This document shows, in pieces, positions 7,870-15,761 of a DNA stretch of 35,333 nucleotides (positions are counted from its first letter, which is position 1; each line of letters opens with the position of its first letter). The notes under the pieces are model-generated. The model was not told where the DNA came from, did no database searches, and saw only the letters and a list, made by a program, of their open reading frames with translations. The position numbers and the translations under genes are program-made. This DNA is from [Eubacterium] saphenum (GTDB lineage Bacteria; Bacillota; Clostridia; Lachnospirales; Anaerotignaceae), in the NCBI GenBank assembly GCA_004557645.1, contig SFGI01000021.1, positions 1 through 35,333 of the forward strand. Reading direction: 5' to 3'.

Positions 7870-9702
7870 TTAACTATTTGCACGGTTTCTCGCTTTTCTG
7901 CGCTGTGTGTTGTCCAAAATCTTTTTACGCATACGCAGGTTATGGGGGGTTACCTCCAGGAGTTCATCGTCGCTGATAAATTCCATGCACTGTTCCAGAG
8001 ACATCTGGATGGGAGGTGTCAGCTTCAGTGCATCATCAGAACCGCTGGCACGGGTATTTGTCAGCTGTTTTTTCTTGCAGACGTTGATATCCATATCGTC
8101 GGATCTGGAATTTCTGCCGACTACCATACCTTCGTATACCTTCACGCCTGCACCAATGAACAGGTCGCCCCGTTCCTGGGCGTTATACAGACCATAGGTG
8201 ATGGCTTCGCCGCTTTCAAAAGCGACCAGAGAGCCCTGAGAACGTGTCACGATATCGCCTTTGTAGGGTTCGTATCCATCGAACAGAGAGTTCATGATGC
8301 CGTTGCCCTTGGTATCTGTCATAAATTCACTGCGGTAGCCGATCAGGCCTCTGGCAGGGATAGAAAATTCGATTCTTGTATAACCGCCCTTTGCGGGATA
8401 CATATTTGTCATTTCACCTTTTCTGCTGCCCAGCTTTTCAATGACATTGCCGACAAATTCTTCCGGCACGTCGATGGTAACCGCTTCCATAGGTTCGCAT
8501 TTTTTGCCGTCGATCTCTTTCAGCAGAACTTCAGGCTTGGAAACCTGAAATTCATAGCCTTCCCGGCGCAGGGTTTCGATCAGGATGGAAAGGTGCAGTT
8601 CGCCTCTGCCGGAAACCTTCACGCTGTCCATATTATCCGTATCTTCCACCCGCAGGCTGACGTCTGTGTTCAGCTCCTTAAACAGTCTGTCTCTGATCTG
8701 GCGGGATGTAACGTATTTGCCTTCCTGACCGGCAAAGGGGCTGTCGTTTACGGAGAAGTTCATAGACAATGTTGGTTCGGAAATCTTTACGAAAGGCAGA
8801 GGTTCAGGCTTTTCAGGGGAGCAGATGGTATCGCCGATCATGATATTTTCGATACCGCTCAGGGCAACGATGTTGCCGACGCCTGCTTCCTTTACTTCCA
8901 CTCTCTGCAGACCTTCGAACTGGTACAGCTTGGAGATTCGTACTCTTTTCTGTGTTTCTTCATTGTGCATATTCAAAACGACAACTTCGTCATTCACACG
9001 GATGACACCGTTTTCGATCTTACCGATACCGATACGGCCCAGATATTCGCTGTAGTCGATGGTGGAGATCAGCGCCTGCAGGGGGGCTTCAGGGTCACCT
9101 TTGGGGCCGGGGATGTGGTTGATGATGGCTTCGAACAGAGGTTTCATGTCCCCTTCCCTTGCTGTAGGGTCCTCGGAGGCATAGCCGCCTCTTGCGGAAG
9201 CAAAGACGAAGGGAGAATCCAGCTGGTCGTCGTTGGCATCCAGTTCCATAAACAGTTCCAGAACTTCATCGATGACTTCATTGGGGCGTGCTTCAGGTCT
9301 GTCCACTTTATTTACGCAAACAACAACGGGATGATTCAGTTCCAAAGCCTTGCGCAGAACGAATTTTGTCTGGGGCATAGGGCCTTCGAAGGCATCAACC
9401 ACCAAAACAACACCGTCTACCATTTTCAGGACACGTTCAACTTCGCCGCCGAAGTCTGCGTGACCGGGTGTATCGATAATGTTGATCTTGATATCGCCAT
9501 AGTTTACAGCTGTATTTTTAGAAAGGATCGTGATACCTCTTTCTCTTTCAATGTCGCCGCTGTCCATGACTCTTTCCTGTACCTCCTGATTGGAACGGAA
9601 AATACCGCTCTGTCTCAGCAGCTGGTCCACCAGGGTTGTTTTACCATGGTCAACATGGGCAATGATGGCAACATTTCTGATATTTTCAATATTCTGATTC
9701 AT
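7870..9702 (-). CDS. typA: Ribosome-associated GTPase TypA/BipA
   Basis: The 610-residue translational GTPase has G1 AHVDHGKTTL near the N-terminus, G2/switch I around ERERGITI, G3 DTPGHADFGGE and G4 NKVDRP, followed by EF-G-like domains and the TypA-specific C-terminal domain (RGLIGYRSEFMTDTKG). TypA binds the ribosome, helps assemble the 50S subunit and is needed under cold and other stress. It has its own promoter at 9752-9780 and is followed by the flippase gene. Length and all G motifs are normal. Confidence 0.97.
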   Translation of the reverse strand: MNQNIENIRNVAIIAHVDHGKTTLVDQLLRQSGIFRSNQEVQERVMDSGDIERERGITILSKNTAVNYGDIKINIIDTPGHADFGGEVERVLKMVDGVVLVVDAFEGPMPQTKFVLRKALELNHPVVVCVNKVDRPEARPNEVIDEVLELFMELDANDDQLDSPFVFASARGGYASEDPTAREGDMKPLFEAIINHIPGPKGDPEAPLQALISTIDYSEYLGRIGIGKIENGVIRVNDEVVVLNMHNEETQKRVRISKLYQFEGLQRVEVKEAGVGNIVALSGIENIMIGDTICSPEKPEPLPFVKISEPTLSMNFSVNDSPFAGQEGKYVTSRQIRDRLFKELNTDVSLRVEDTDNMDSVKVSGRGELHLSILIETLRREGYEFQVSKPEVLLKEIDGKKCEPMEAVTIDVPEEFVGNVIEKLGSRKGEMTNMYPAKGGYTRIEFSIPARGLIGYRSEFMTDTKGNGIMNSLFDGYEPYKGDIVTRSQGSLVAFESGEAITYGLYNAQERGDLFIGAGVKVYEGMVVGRNSRSDDMDINVCKKKQLTNTRASGSDDALKLTPPIQMSLEQCMEFISDDELLEVTPHNLRMRKKILDNTQRRKARNRANS

Positions 9703-9751
9703 ACTATGATTACTCCATTCACATTCAAATTTCTCTTACGTACGACACTTT

Positions 9752-9780
9752 ATTGTAGCACACAGTTTTCTGCCATGCAA
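9752..9780 (-). promoter_or_regulatory. Promoter of typA
   Basis: The -35 TTGCAT (9780-9775), 17-bp spacer and -10 TACAAT (9757-9752) are joined by a TG one base before the -10, an extended -10. The start codon lies about 50 bases downstream. Confidence 0.8.
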
Positions 9781-9838
9781 TCTTTCCGCCGAAAAAAACT
9801 GCAAAATCTGCGCACGAAAACGAGAACAATAAAAGAAA

Positions 9839-9861
9839 GGCTCCCCAAAAAACGGAGAGCC
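9839..9861 (-). terminator. Terminator of the cold-shock gene
   Basis: The stem GGCTC-CC / GG-GAGCC has one bulged base, a loop of A/T, and is followed on the minus strand by TTTCTTTTATT. It lies about 70 bases after the csp stop codon. Confidence 0.8.
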
Positions 9862-9931
9862 TCTTTTGCATAACCAAAATCAAATGTATATATCTGCATG
9901 CTTTCGCATTACGGTCTATAATTAAAATCGA

Positions 9932-10132
9932 TTAAGCACGTGTTACGTTTGCAGCCTGAGGGCCTTTCGCGCCCTGAACAACTTCGAATTCTACTTCCTG
10001 GCCTTCTTCCAGTGTTTTGTAGCCTTCAGCCTGAATTGCGGAGAAATGTACGAATACATCGTCTTCACCAGGTACGGAGATGAAACCAAAACCTTTTTCT
10101 GCGTTAAACCATTTTACTGTACCTTTTTTCAT
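9932..10132 (-). CDS. Cold-shock protein (CspA family)
   Basis: The 66-residue single cold-shock domain has RNP1 KGFGFI (about 13-18) and RNP2 VFVHF (about 26-30) and opens with GTVKWFN. Such proteins bind single-stranded RNA and DNA and act as RNA chaperones. The gene is monocistronic, with its own promoter at 10180-10208, a ribosome site AGGAGG about 10 bases before ATG and a terminator at 9839-9861. The leader is only about 40 bases, too short for the long thermosensor leader of E. coli cspA. Confidence 0.96.
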   Translation of the reverse strand: MKKGTVKWFNAEKGFGFISVPGEDDVFVHFSAIQAEGYKTLEEGQEVEFEVVQGAKGPQAANVTRA

Positions 10133-10179
10133 TCTTTAAAATCCTCCTACATAAATAAATAAAAATTTGTTACAGACTG

Positions 10180-10208
10180 ATACTAACATATATTTCCGCA
10201 AGTGTCAA
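10180..10208 (-). promoter_or_regulatory. Promoter of the cold-shock gene
   Basis: A perfect TTGACA -35 (10208-10203), a 17-bp spacer and a TAGTAT -10 (10185-10180). This is one of the strongest promoter matches in the window, as expected for an abundant protein. The stretch between it and the rnhA stop (10209-10294) holds only a weak GC hairpin without a U-run. Confidence 0.85.
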
Positions 10209-10294
10209 TCAGATTTCTAGCGTCCCGCTTGGGATTCGCACGACAATACCCGCGGATTTTCGCCCTTTGGAAGGGGCCAGTCTGCAGGCCTTTC

Positions 10295-10762
10295 TCATGC
10301 AATGCCGTAATTTTCATCCTCCAGCAGATCCCCGCTTTGGATGGCTGCCCGGGCCAGCTGGTCGCATCTTTCATTCTCCGGATTATCCGCATGACCTTTC
10401 ACCCAGATAAAGGAGACCTGATGCTTCTGCAGTAAAACCAGCAGCCGTTCCCAAAGGTCAACGTTGGATGCCTTTTCCTTTTTATTCCGCATCCAGCCAT
10501 TTTGTTTCCATTTTACGACCCAGCCCTTCTCAATGGCATCCACTACATATTTGGAATCGCTGTAAAGATTGACTTTGCAAGGCTCCTTCAAGGCTTCCAG
10601 CCCCTTTATGACTGCCAGCACCTCCATGCGGTTATTGGTAGTCAGCCGATAGCCGCCGGAAAGCTCCTTTCTGGCTGTGCCGTACAGCAGCACCACGCCA
10701 TAGCCCCCTGCACCGGGGTTGCCGGAACAGGCACCGTCCGTATAGATCGTCACTGTTTTCAT
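10295..10762 (-). CDS. rnhA: Ribonuclease HI
   Basis: RNase HI cuts the RNA strand of RNA/DNA hybrids, for example in R-loops and replication primers. All catalytic residues are visible: Asp9 in YTDGACSGNPG, Glu47 in NNRMEV, Asp69 in YSDSKYV and Asp134 in NERCDQLA. His124 in VKGHAD is also present. The basic-protrusion region KWKQNGWMRNKK is intact. The 155-residue length is standard. Its start overlaps the ispD stop as ATGA and its ribosome site GGAGGAG lies within the ispD end, so the two are translationally coupled. Confidence 0.96.
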   Translation of the reverse strand: MKTVTIYTDGACSGNPGAGGYGVVLLYGTARKELSGGYRLTTNNRMEVLAVIKGLEALKEPCKVNLYSDSKYVVDAIEKGWVVKWKQNGWMRNKKEKASNVDLWERLLVLLQKHQVSFIWVKGHADNPENERCDQLARAAIQSGDLLEDENYGIA

Positions 10763-11454
10763 GGGGTCTCCTCCTTTAAAAATGCTTCGCCAATGAGCAT
10801 ATCTTCCTTTGTGGTGATTTTGATATTGCGATAGCTGCCCATGATGACCTTCACGGAATAGCCGCTGTGTTCCGCCAGAGAAGCATCATCTGTTCCAATA
10901 AAACCATCCGCTTTAGCTGCTTCATATGCCTGTAAGATCAGATCTTTCCGGAAGGTCTGGGGGGTCTGGATCTGCCAAAGAGTGCTTCTGTCCGGGGTGG
11001 CAACGGCAATGTTTTCTCCATTGCAGACCTTGATGGTATCCTTCGCCGGCACACCTGCCACGCAGCCGCCCATTTCCAGGGCAACTGCGATGGAATCCTC
11101 TAAAATCTCTTCTGTGACAAAAGGGCGCACCCCATCATGGATGAGGACGATCTCCGTATCTTCACTGACCTGTTTCAGCCCATTATAAACGGAATCCTGC
11201 CGTTCCCTACCCCCTGCCGTGACGGAAACGACCTTTTTCCAGCCGTATTCCTGCACCATATCCTGCACATCCTGCAGAGAATCCACCCCTGTCACCAAAA
11301 CGATATCCCGAATAGCTGCCGCCTGTTGGAATTTTTCCACCGTATGGGCCAGAATTTCCTTCCCGCCAAGGGGCAAAAACTGTTTGCTGATCTCCGTCCC
11401 CATGCGCTTGCCCTTTCCCGCTGCCACGATAACAGCCGTGCTGATGGGTTTCAT
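10759..11454 (-). CDS. ispD: 2-C-methyl-D-erythritol 4-phosphate cytidylyltransferase IspD
   Basis: IspD joins CTP and MEP to give CDP-ME in the non-mevalonate isoprenoid pathway. The nucleotide-binding N-terminus reads VIVAAGKGKRMG, followed by KQFLPLGGKEIL, the HDGVRPF motif and the late GTDDASLAE. The ATG at 11454 is preferred because it gives the usual N-terminus and follows GGGAGAGG. An ATG at 11472 would add six residues and has no good ribosome site. The result is 231 residues. The gene starts about 20 bases after a terminator-like hairpin at 11474-11505, so expression may depend on read-through from the PIN-TRAM gene. ispD next to a YacL-type gene is a known Firmicute arrangement. Confidence 0.95.
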   Translation of the reverse strand: MKPISTAVIVAAGKGKRMGTEISKQFLPLGGKEILAHTVEKFQQAAAIRDIVLVTGVDSLQDVQDMVQEYGWKKVVSVTAGGRERQDSVYNGLKQVSEDTEIVLIHDGVRPFVTEEILEDSIAVALEMGGCVAGVPAKDTIKVCNGENIAVATPDRSTLWQIQTPQTFRKDLILQAYEAAKADGFIGTDDASLAEHSGYSVKVIMGSYRNIKITTKEDMLIGEAFLKEETP

Positions 11455-11473
11455 ACCTCTCCCGCCTTTCATA

Positions 11474-11505
11474 GAAAAAGGGCCTGAGGATCTCCCCGAA
11501 GCCCT
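11474..11505 (-). terminator. Terminator or attenuator between the PIN-TRAM gene and ispD
   Basis: A 7-bp stem (AGGGCTT with GGGCCT-side pairing, including one G-U) continues after one mismatch with three more pairs, and is followed on the minus strand by TTTTTC. The hairpin spans 11479-11505. It starts 15 bases after the upstream stop and ends about 20 bases before ispD. Confidence 0.65.
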
Positions 11506-11519
11506 TCACAAATTTTTCT

Positions 11520-12596
11520 TTACGCCGCAGCGATCATTTTTGTAAAGATCATACGGCCTGCTGCTGTTTGCAGCACGCTGGTAACAATGACCGTTTTCGT
11601 TTCACCAATATGTTTGCTGCCGCCTTCTACAACGATCATGGTGCCGTCGTTCAAGTAGGCAACGCCCTGTCCTGCTTCTCTGCCGGCTTTGATGATGGTC
11701 ACCTTCATCTCTTCCCCGGGCAGCACCACCGGCTTGATGGCATTTGCCAGCTCATTGATATTCAGCACACGAACGCCCTGAAATTCCGCTACTTTATTCA
11801 GATTGAAATCATTCGTTACAACAAAAGCATCCATGCTGTCTGCCATTTTCAGCAGCATGGAATCCACTTCCATAGGCTGTGCCGTGGCAAATTCCTTGAT
11901 CTCTACGGGGACTGCCAGCTGTTTCTGGATCTCATTTAGAATATCCAGACCACGGCGGCCTCTCTGTCGTTTCAGGCTGTCCGCAGAATCGGCGATATGC
12001 CGCAGTTCTTCCAGCACAAAATCGGGGATAATGATCTTTCCTTCAATAAAGCCCGTCTGCAGCAGGTCAAGAATACGCCCATCGATAATCACGCTGGTAT
12101 CCAAGATCTTCGGTCTGCCATAGATAGAATCCTCTGTGGTACTGGGGGGTGTCGTCATCAGCACTTCCTTAAGAGAACGAACATTGACGTCATCCTTTTT
12201 CCGCCTTGCCACACGGATCCCCAAAATACCGAAAATAACATTCAACAGAACAACGATAAAGGTTCCCAAAGCACCGAATCCGTTAAAGGCCAGACCGATC
12301 AGATTCGCCAAAACCAGACCAACAAAGCAGCCGATTACAGAAAGGGCCAGTTCCTTCAAGTTCATCTTCGACAAACGATCCTCTGTCTGAGAGATCCTTT
12401 TCATAAGCAGTTCCGACAGTAGCGAAGAAAAAATAAAATAAAAAATGAATCCGACAATCACCGATATGGCTGTGGGCACATAAACAGGCAATTTTTTTTG
12501 AAGATTGAATAAGTCCATGAAAAGCACAACATGCATCAATGCATAGGTAGCCGCTGTCACGATCAAACTCATGATCAATTCCAATGCTCTTTTCAT
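11520..12596 (-). CDS. Membrane-anchored PIN-TRAM domain protein (YacL family)
   Basis: Four predicted membrane helices (about residues 5-27, 38-60, 83-105 and 108-128) precede a PIN-like nuclease domain that opens with ILDTSVIIDGRI. Further acidic residues lie at ELRHIADSAD and VVTNDFNLNKVA. A C-terminal TRAM RNA-binding domain begins around PGEEMKVTII. The layout matches Bacillus YacL, a membrane protein of unproven function that may be an RNase. The ATG at 12596 is chosen because AGGAGGTG lies 6 bases upstream; an in-frame GTG at 12605 is part of that ribosome site. This gives 358 residues. It sits between carD and ispD, a conserved order in Firmicutes. Confidence 0.92.
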   Translation of the reverse strand: MKRALELIMSLIVTAATYALMHVVLFMDLFNLQKKLPVYVPTAISVIVGFIFYFIFSSLLSELLMKRISQTEDRLSKMNLKELALSVIGCFVGLVLANLIGLAFNGFGALGTFIVVLLNVIFGILGIRVARRKKDDVNVRSLKEVLMTTPPSTTEDSIYGRPKILDTSVIIDGRILDLLQTGFIEGKIIIPDFVLEELRHIADSADSLKRQRGRRGLDILNEIQKQLAVPVEIKEFATAQPMEVDSMLLKMADSMDAFVVTNDFNLNKVAEFQGVRVLNINELANAIKPVVLPGEEMKVTIIKAGREAGQGVAYLNDGTMIVVEGGSKHIGETKTVIVTSVLQTAAGRMIFTKMIAAA

Positions 12597-12677
12597 CCGT
12601 TTCACCTCCTTTTTTTGTATAGATTTGGGTAAAACAGAGAAATGGATAGATTTCCCTTACTTTACCATAATGAAATT

Positions 12678-13136
12678 TTATCCTATTTTCATCCATTTGG
12701 CAAGCAGTTCTTCTGCCTCCCTCCCGTTAATTTCATATACAGAAATGATCTCGCTCAAAACGATCTGCCACGCCATAGCCAGCAAACGGTTTTCTACAAC
12801 AGAAAGCTTCTTTTTTTCATTTCTCTCCAATAAGAGCTTTACCACCTCCGCCGCCTGTTCCAGTTTGCCCGATCTCAACCGCTGGATATTTTCTTTGTAT
12901 CTCTGGTTCCAGTTTTCCCCTCCAACGGCTCCACGGGCAGCCATCTCCCGCAGGAGTGCTTCAATCTCTTCCCGCTGCAGCAGCGGCCGCAGACCGATCC
13001 GCTCTGCATTGGCCAAAGGGATCCGAATACGCACATCTCCATGAGGAATATGGATGATATAATATCCTTCTTCTATTCTTTCTATGATCCCCACCCCATG
13101 CATGGGATAGATGATCTTTTGCCCCTGTTCAAACAT
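12678..13136 (-). CDS. CarD/CdnL-family transcription regulator
   Basis: The protein opens with FEQGQKIIYPMHGVGIIERI, the hallmark of the RNA-polymerase-interacting Tudor-like domain of CarD. A helical C-terminal domain rich in charged residues follows. CarD proteins bind the RNA polymerase beta subunit and stabilise open promoter complexes, notably at rRNA promoters. The ATG at 13136 sits 4-5 bases after AAGGAGGGG; a longer in-frame start at 13166 lacks support. This gives 152 residues, close to the family norm. It leads the carD / PIN-TRAM / ispD / rnhA block. The upstream region is AT-rich, but I could not fix a convincing promoter. Confidence 0.92.
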   Translation of the reverse strand: MFEQGQKIIYPMHGVGIIERIEEGYYIIHIPHGDVRIRIPLANAERIGLRPLLQREEIEALLREMAARGAVGGENWNQRYKENIQRLRSGKLEQAAEVVKLLLERNEKKKLSVVENRLLAMAWQIVLSEIISVYEINGREAEELLAKWMKIG

Positions 13137-13210
13137 AGAACCCCTCCTTTCCCAGATTTTTCCCAATTCTCGAAAAAAATATTCAAATCCGGTATAAGGA
13201 TGACGGCTCG

Positions 13211-13225
13211 TAGTATTTTATACTA
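13211..13225. repeat. Inverted repeat in the carD-degV divergent region
   Basis: TAGTAT and ATACTA form a perfect 6-bp inverted repeat with a 3-base centre. It lies about 75 bases upstream of carD and 20 bases upstream of the degV -35 box. It could be an operator, but its small size and AT richness make chance possible. Confidence 0.3.
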
Positions 13226-13244
13226 TATAATCTGTTCCAAGATG

Positions 13245-13273
13245 TTGAAATTTTTAGTTTTATTTGCTATATT
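13245..13273 (+). promoter_or_regulatory. Promoter of degV
   Basis: The -35 TTGAAA (13245-13250) and -10 TATATT (13268-13273) are separated by exactly 17 bp. The predicted leader is about 80 bases. Confidence 0.75.
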
Positions 13274-13362
13274 ATTTGGTAAGACAATGAAATATTTTTC
13301 TGCAGAGAAAACCCTGTATTCAGAATAAAATGCACAGAGCAAAAAAGTAAGGAGAGGATACA

Positions 13363-14253
13363 ATGGCAGGCTATCAGATTTTTAGTGATGGTGCTTGTGA
13401 TATCGGCTTTGAAAAAGCAAAGGAATTGGATATCCAGCTGATTCCCTTTTATGTTTCCATCGACCACGAAAACTACCATAAAGAAATTTTAGAGATCTCT
13501 TTGGATGAGTATTATCGCTATATGACAGAAGAAAAGGGCTATCCCAAAACCTCCCTTCCCTCTATCCAGGATTATATCGATGCTTTTCGTCCCGCTCTGG
13601 AAGCAGGAAAAGACATCCTCTGTATCACCATGACCCGCACGCTGACTGCCTCTTTGGAATCCGCCATGACAGCCAAATCTATGCTGGAAGAAGAATTTCC
13701 CCAAGCAAAGATCGTTATCATCAATTCCTGGCTGGCAACAGGTGCCCAGGCATTGCTGCTGATGGAAATGGCCCGCATGCAGAAAAACGGCAAATCCATG
13801 GAAGAGGTAGCTGCCTATGTGGAAAAAGCCAAGGAAGATGCCCGCATCAACTTTATGGTAGGCGATTTGAGCTATTTGGAGATTGGCGGCCGTGTAGGCA
13901 AAGTAGCCACCCTTTCCGGCAGCCTTCTGAAGATCAAACCCATCATCATCCTAAAAGGCGGCGAGATCGGCGTTGGCGGTGTTTGCCGCAGCAGAAAGAA
14001 AGGTCTTTCTCAGATCGTGGATGTAACTGTGAAGCATTTTAAAGAAAGCGGAGAAAACCCTGCCGATTATATCGCCACAGCCGGCACCACCAATATCTGG
14101 GACGATATGGCAGATTTCGAAGCAATGCTCAAAGAAAAGATAGCGATGGACTATCTGCCCCCCTTCCAGATCGGTGCTACCATTGCAACACACACCGGCC
14201 CCGGCACAACGGGTGTTTGCTTCGTAAAAAAATATGAGAAATATAGATTTTAA
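13363..14253 (+). CDS. DegV-family fatty-acid-binding protein (FakB-like)
   Basis: The 296-residue protein starts with YQIFSDGACDI, has the fatty-acid carboxylate motif KTSLPS (about 64-69), the middle motif GGRVGKVATL and the late THTGPGT motif, all typical of DegV proteins. Family members bind a fatty acid. Those of the FakB type present it to the kinase FakA, which phosphorylates it for membrane lipid synthesis. No fakA-like gene is in the window, so the partner is inferred. The ATG follows AAGGAGAGG at good spacing. The gene stands alone with its own promoter and terminator and converges with alr. Confidence 0.93.
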   Translation: MAGYQIFSDGACDIGFEKAKELDIQLIPFYVSIDHENYHKEILEISLDEYYRYMTEEKGYPKTSLPSIQDYIDAFRPALEAGKDILCITMTRTLTASLESAMTAKSMLEEEFPQAKIVIINSWLATGAQALLLMEMARMQKNGKSMEEVAAYVEKAKEDARINFMVGDLSYLEIGGRVGKVATLSGSLLKIKPIIILKGGEIGVGGVCRSRKKGLSQIVDVTVKHFKESGENPADYIATAGTTNIWDDMADFEAMLKEKIAMDYLPPFQIGATIATHTGPGTTGVCFVKKYEKYRF

Positions 14254-14267
14254 ATTCCCATAAAATA

Positions 14268-14298
14268 ACCTCGGATCATTTGGTCCGAGGTCTTTTTT
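14268..14298 (+). terminator. Terminator of degV
   Basis: A perfect 8-bp stem ACCTCGGA / TCCGAGGT (14268-14275 with 14284-14291) is followed by CTTTTTTG. Confidence 0.93.
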
Positions 14299-14302
14299 GC
14301 AC

Positions 14303-14329
14303 AAAAAAAGAGGAGCAATGGCTCCTCTT
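14303..14329 (-). terminator. Terminator of alr
   Basis: A perfect 9-bp stem AAGAGGAGC / GCTCCTCTT with a 4-base loop is followed on the minus strand by a run of T. It lies back to back with the degV terminator, so convergent transcripts are both stopped here. Confidence 0.93.
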
Positions 14330-14342
14330 CATTTGTTCTATC

Positions 14343-15536
14343 TTATTTGTACTGATGCAGAACGTGGTCTACCACACCAACGATTTCGCCGTTTTCTTTG
14401 TAAACACGAGGAACACGTTTTGTCAGTACGCAGGGCAGTTCATAGTTGATTGTGCCCAGAATAGCTGCCAGATCATCGAATGTTACGTGTTTGTCACCAT
14501 CTGTACCAACAACGATTACTTCGTCACCCATTTTTACGCCGGGGATATCTGTAACGTCGATCATCAGCTGGTCCATGCAGACACGACCAACAACGGGAGC
14601 ATACTGACCTTTTACGATCATGTTTGCTTTATTGGACAGTGCTCTGTTGTAACCATCCGCATAGCCGATAGGTACTGTTGCGATGATTCTTTCTGTTTCT
14701 GCTGTATATGTTCTGCCGTAGGACAGCTGAGAACCAGCGGGAACTTTTTTCACCAGACCGATAGTAGATTTTACTGTCATCAGAGGTTTCAGGTCGATCA
14801 TGCCTTCGCATTCGCCGGAAGGAAGCATACCGTATGTAATGATACCGGAACGGCACATATCAATGTGTCTTTCAGGATAAGCGATGGTTGTTGCGCTGTT
14901 TGCACAGTGGCGGATACCAACGTTTACGCCTGCATCCTGCAGTGCTTTTACCATTCTGTCAAAACGATCGAACTGCATTTTTGTGAAATCGGGATGATCG
15001 CCTGTGTAAGAGTCAGCTACTGCATGGTGTGTGAAGATACCTGTGATCTTTACGTTAGGCATTTTGCTTACTTCAATGATATCTTTCAGGGACTGTTCAA
15101 AGTCTGCATCATCTGTCTGGAAACCAACACGTGTCATACCTGTATCCAGTTTGATGTGGCCTTCTACAACAACGTTTGCTGCTGCTGCTGCTTCCTGCAG
15201 GCTTCTTGCGTGTTCAATACCAACGATTGCGTTTGTGATGCTCATCTGGCACAGGATTTCAACACAGCTTGCAGGTGTGTAGCCCAGAACAAGGATAGGT
15301 TTTGTGATACCTTCGTTTCTCAGGCTCATACCTTCTTCGATATTGGAAACACCAAACCAGTCGAAGCCGCCAGCCTGCAGTTTGCGTGCTACGAAGCCAT
15401 CGCCATGACCGTAAGCGTCAGCTTTTACGATACCCATAACTTTGTGTTCGGGAGCCATTTTAGATTTGATGCTCTTAATGTTGTAATCCAGTGCATCCAG
15501 ATCGATTTCTGCCCATGTTCTTTTGATAAAATCCAT
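14343..15536 (-). CDS. alr: Alanine racemase
   Basis: Alr interconverts L- and D-alanine with PLP and supplies D-Ala for peptidoglycan. The PLP lysine is Lys38 in VKADAYGHG. The catalytic tyrosine of the second face is Tyr273 in QLSYGRTY. RVCMDQLMIDVT and the HCANSA motif are intact. At 397 residues it has the full TIM-barrel plus C-terminal beta domain. The gene is monocistronic, with promoter 15675-15703, a leader of about 130 bases that can fold as a three-way junction, and terminator 14303-14329. Many codons differ from the neighbours in style (for example a preference for GTT and ACA), which may reflect high expression. Confidence 0.97.
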   Translation of the reverse strand: MDFIKRTWAEIDLDALDYNIKSIKSKMAPEHKVMGIVKADAYGHGDGFVARKLQAGGFDWFGVSNIEEGMSLRNEGITKPILVLGYTPASCVEILCQMSITNAIVGIEHARSLQEAAAAANVVVEGHIKLDTGMTRVGFQTDDADFEQSLKDIIEVSKMPNVKITGIFTHHAVADSYTGDHPDFTKMQFDRFDRMVKALQDAGVNVGIRHCANSATTIAYPERHIDMCRSGIITYGMLPSGECEGMIDLKPLMTVKSTIGLVKKVPAGSQLSYGRTYTAETERIIATVPIGYADGYNRALSNKANMIVKGQYAPVVGRVCMDQLMIDVTDIPGVKMGDEVIVVGTDGDKHVTFDDLAAILGTINYELPCVLTKRVPRVYKENGEIVGVVDHVLHQYK

Positions 15537-15589
15537 AAATTCCGCTTCCTTTCCAAGAAAAAATGGTTCGTTTTCCCAGTATTTTTTTC

Positions 15590-15656
15590 ATTGCCAAGGG
15601 AATTTTACTGCGATTCTTCCCAGAAAAATGCTCCTGCATTTTCCAACATTGGCAAT
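15590..15656 (-). ncRNA. Candidate structured leader RNA upstream of alr (three-way junction)
   Basis: Within the alr leader on the minus strand, an outer helix of 8 bp (ATTGCCAA at 15656-15649 with TTGGCAAT at 15597-15590) encloses two hairpins. The first is a 7-bp stem AAAATGC / GCATTTT with loop AGGA (15642-15625). The second is a 5-bp stem GGGAA / TTCCC (15621-15617 with 15602-15598) that abuts the outer helix directly, so the two could stack. A further AT-rich hairpin lies between it and the ribosome site (about 15587-15558). The element begins about 12 bases after the predicted transcription start. It does not match a riboswitch class I recognise. The function (riboswitch, protein-binding site or mRNA stabiliser) is inference. 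Confidence 0.4.
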
Positions 15657-15674
15657 TATTTAACACTTGTATTT

Positions 15675-15703
15675 AATATAGCACAATGGGTTGGATTTGA
15701 CAA
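15675..15703 (-). promoter_or_regulatory. Promoter of alr
   Basis: The -35 TTGTCA (15703-15698), 17-bp spacer and -10 TATATT (15680-15675) are close to consensus. An imperfect AT-rich inverted repeat (15705-15733) lies directly upstream of the -35, between alr and the reductase gene that ends at 15762. It is not followed by a U-run. Confidence 0.82.
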
Positions 15704-15761
15704 TATCTGATGAAAAATATTTCATTTTCAGATTAAAAAAATACAATATTCACAATTCTTG

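Noticed and set aside
7942..9873. 643-codon plus-strand open frame opposite typA
   Set aside because: It mirrors typA codon usage and has no domain. All typA motifs are intact on the other strand.
14280..15710. 476-codon cysteine-rich open frame on the plus strand opposite alr
   Set aside because: It is antisense to a clear alanine racemase, has no recognisable domain or ribosome site, and its composition is what the reverse strand of well-expressed codons gives.
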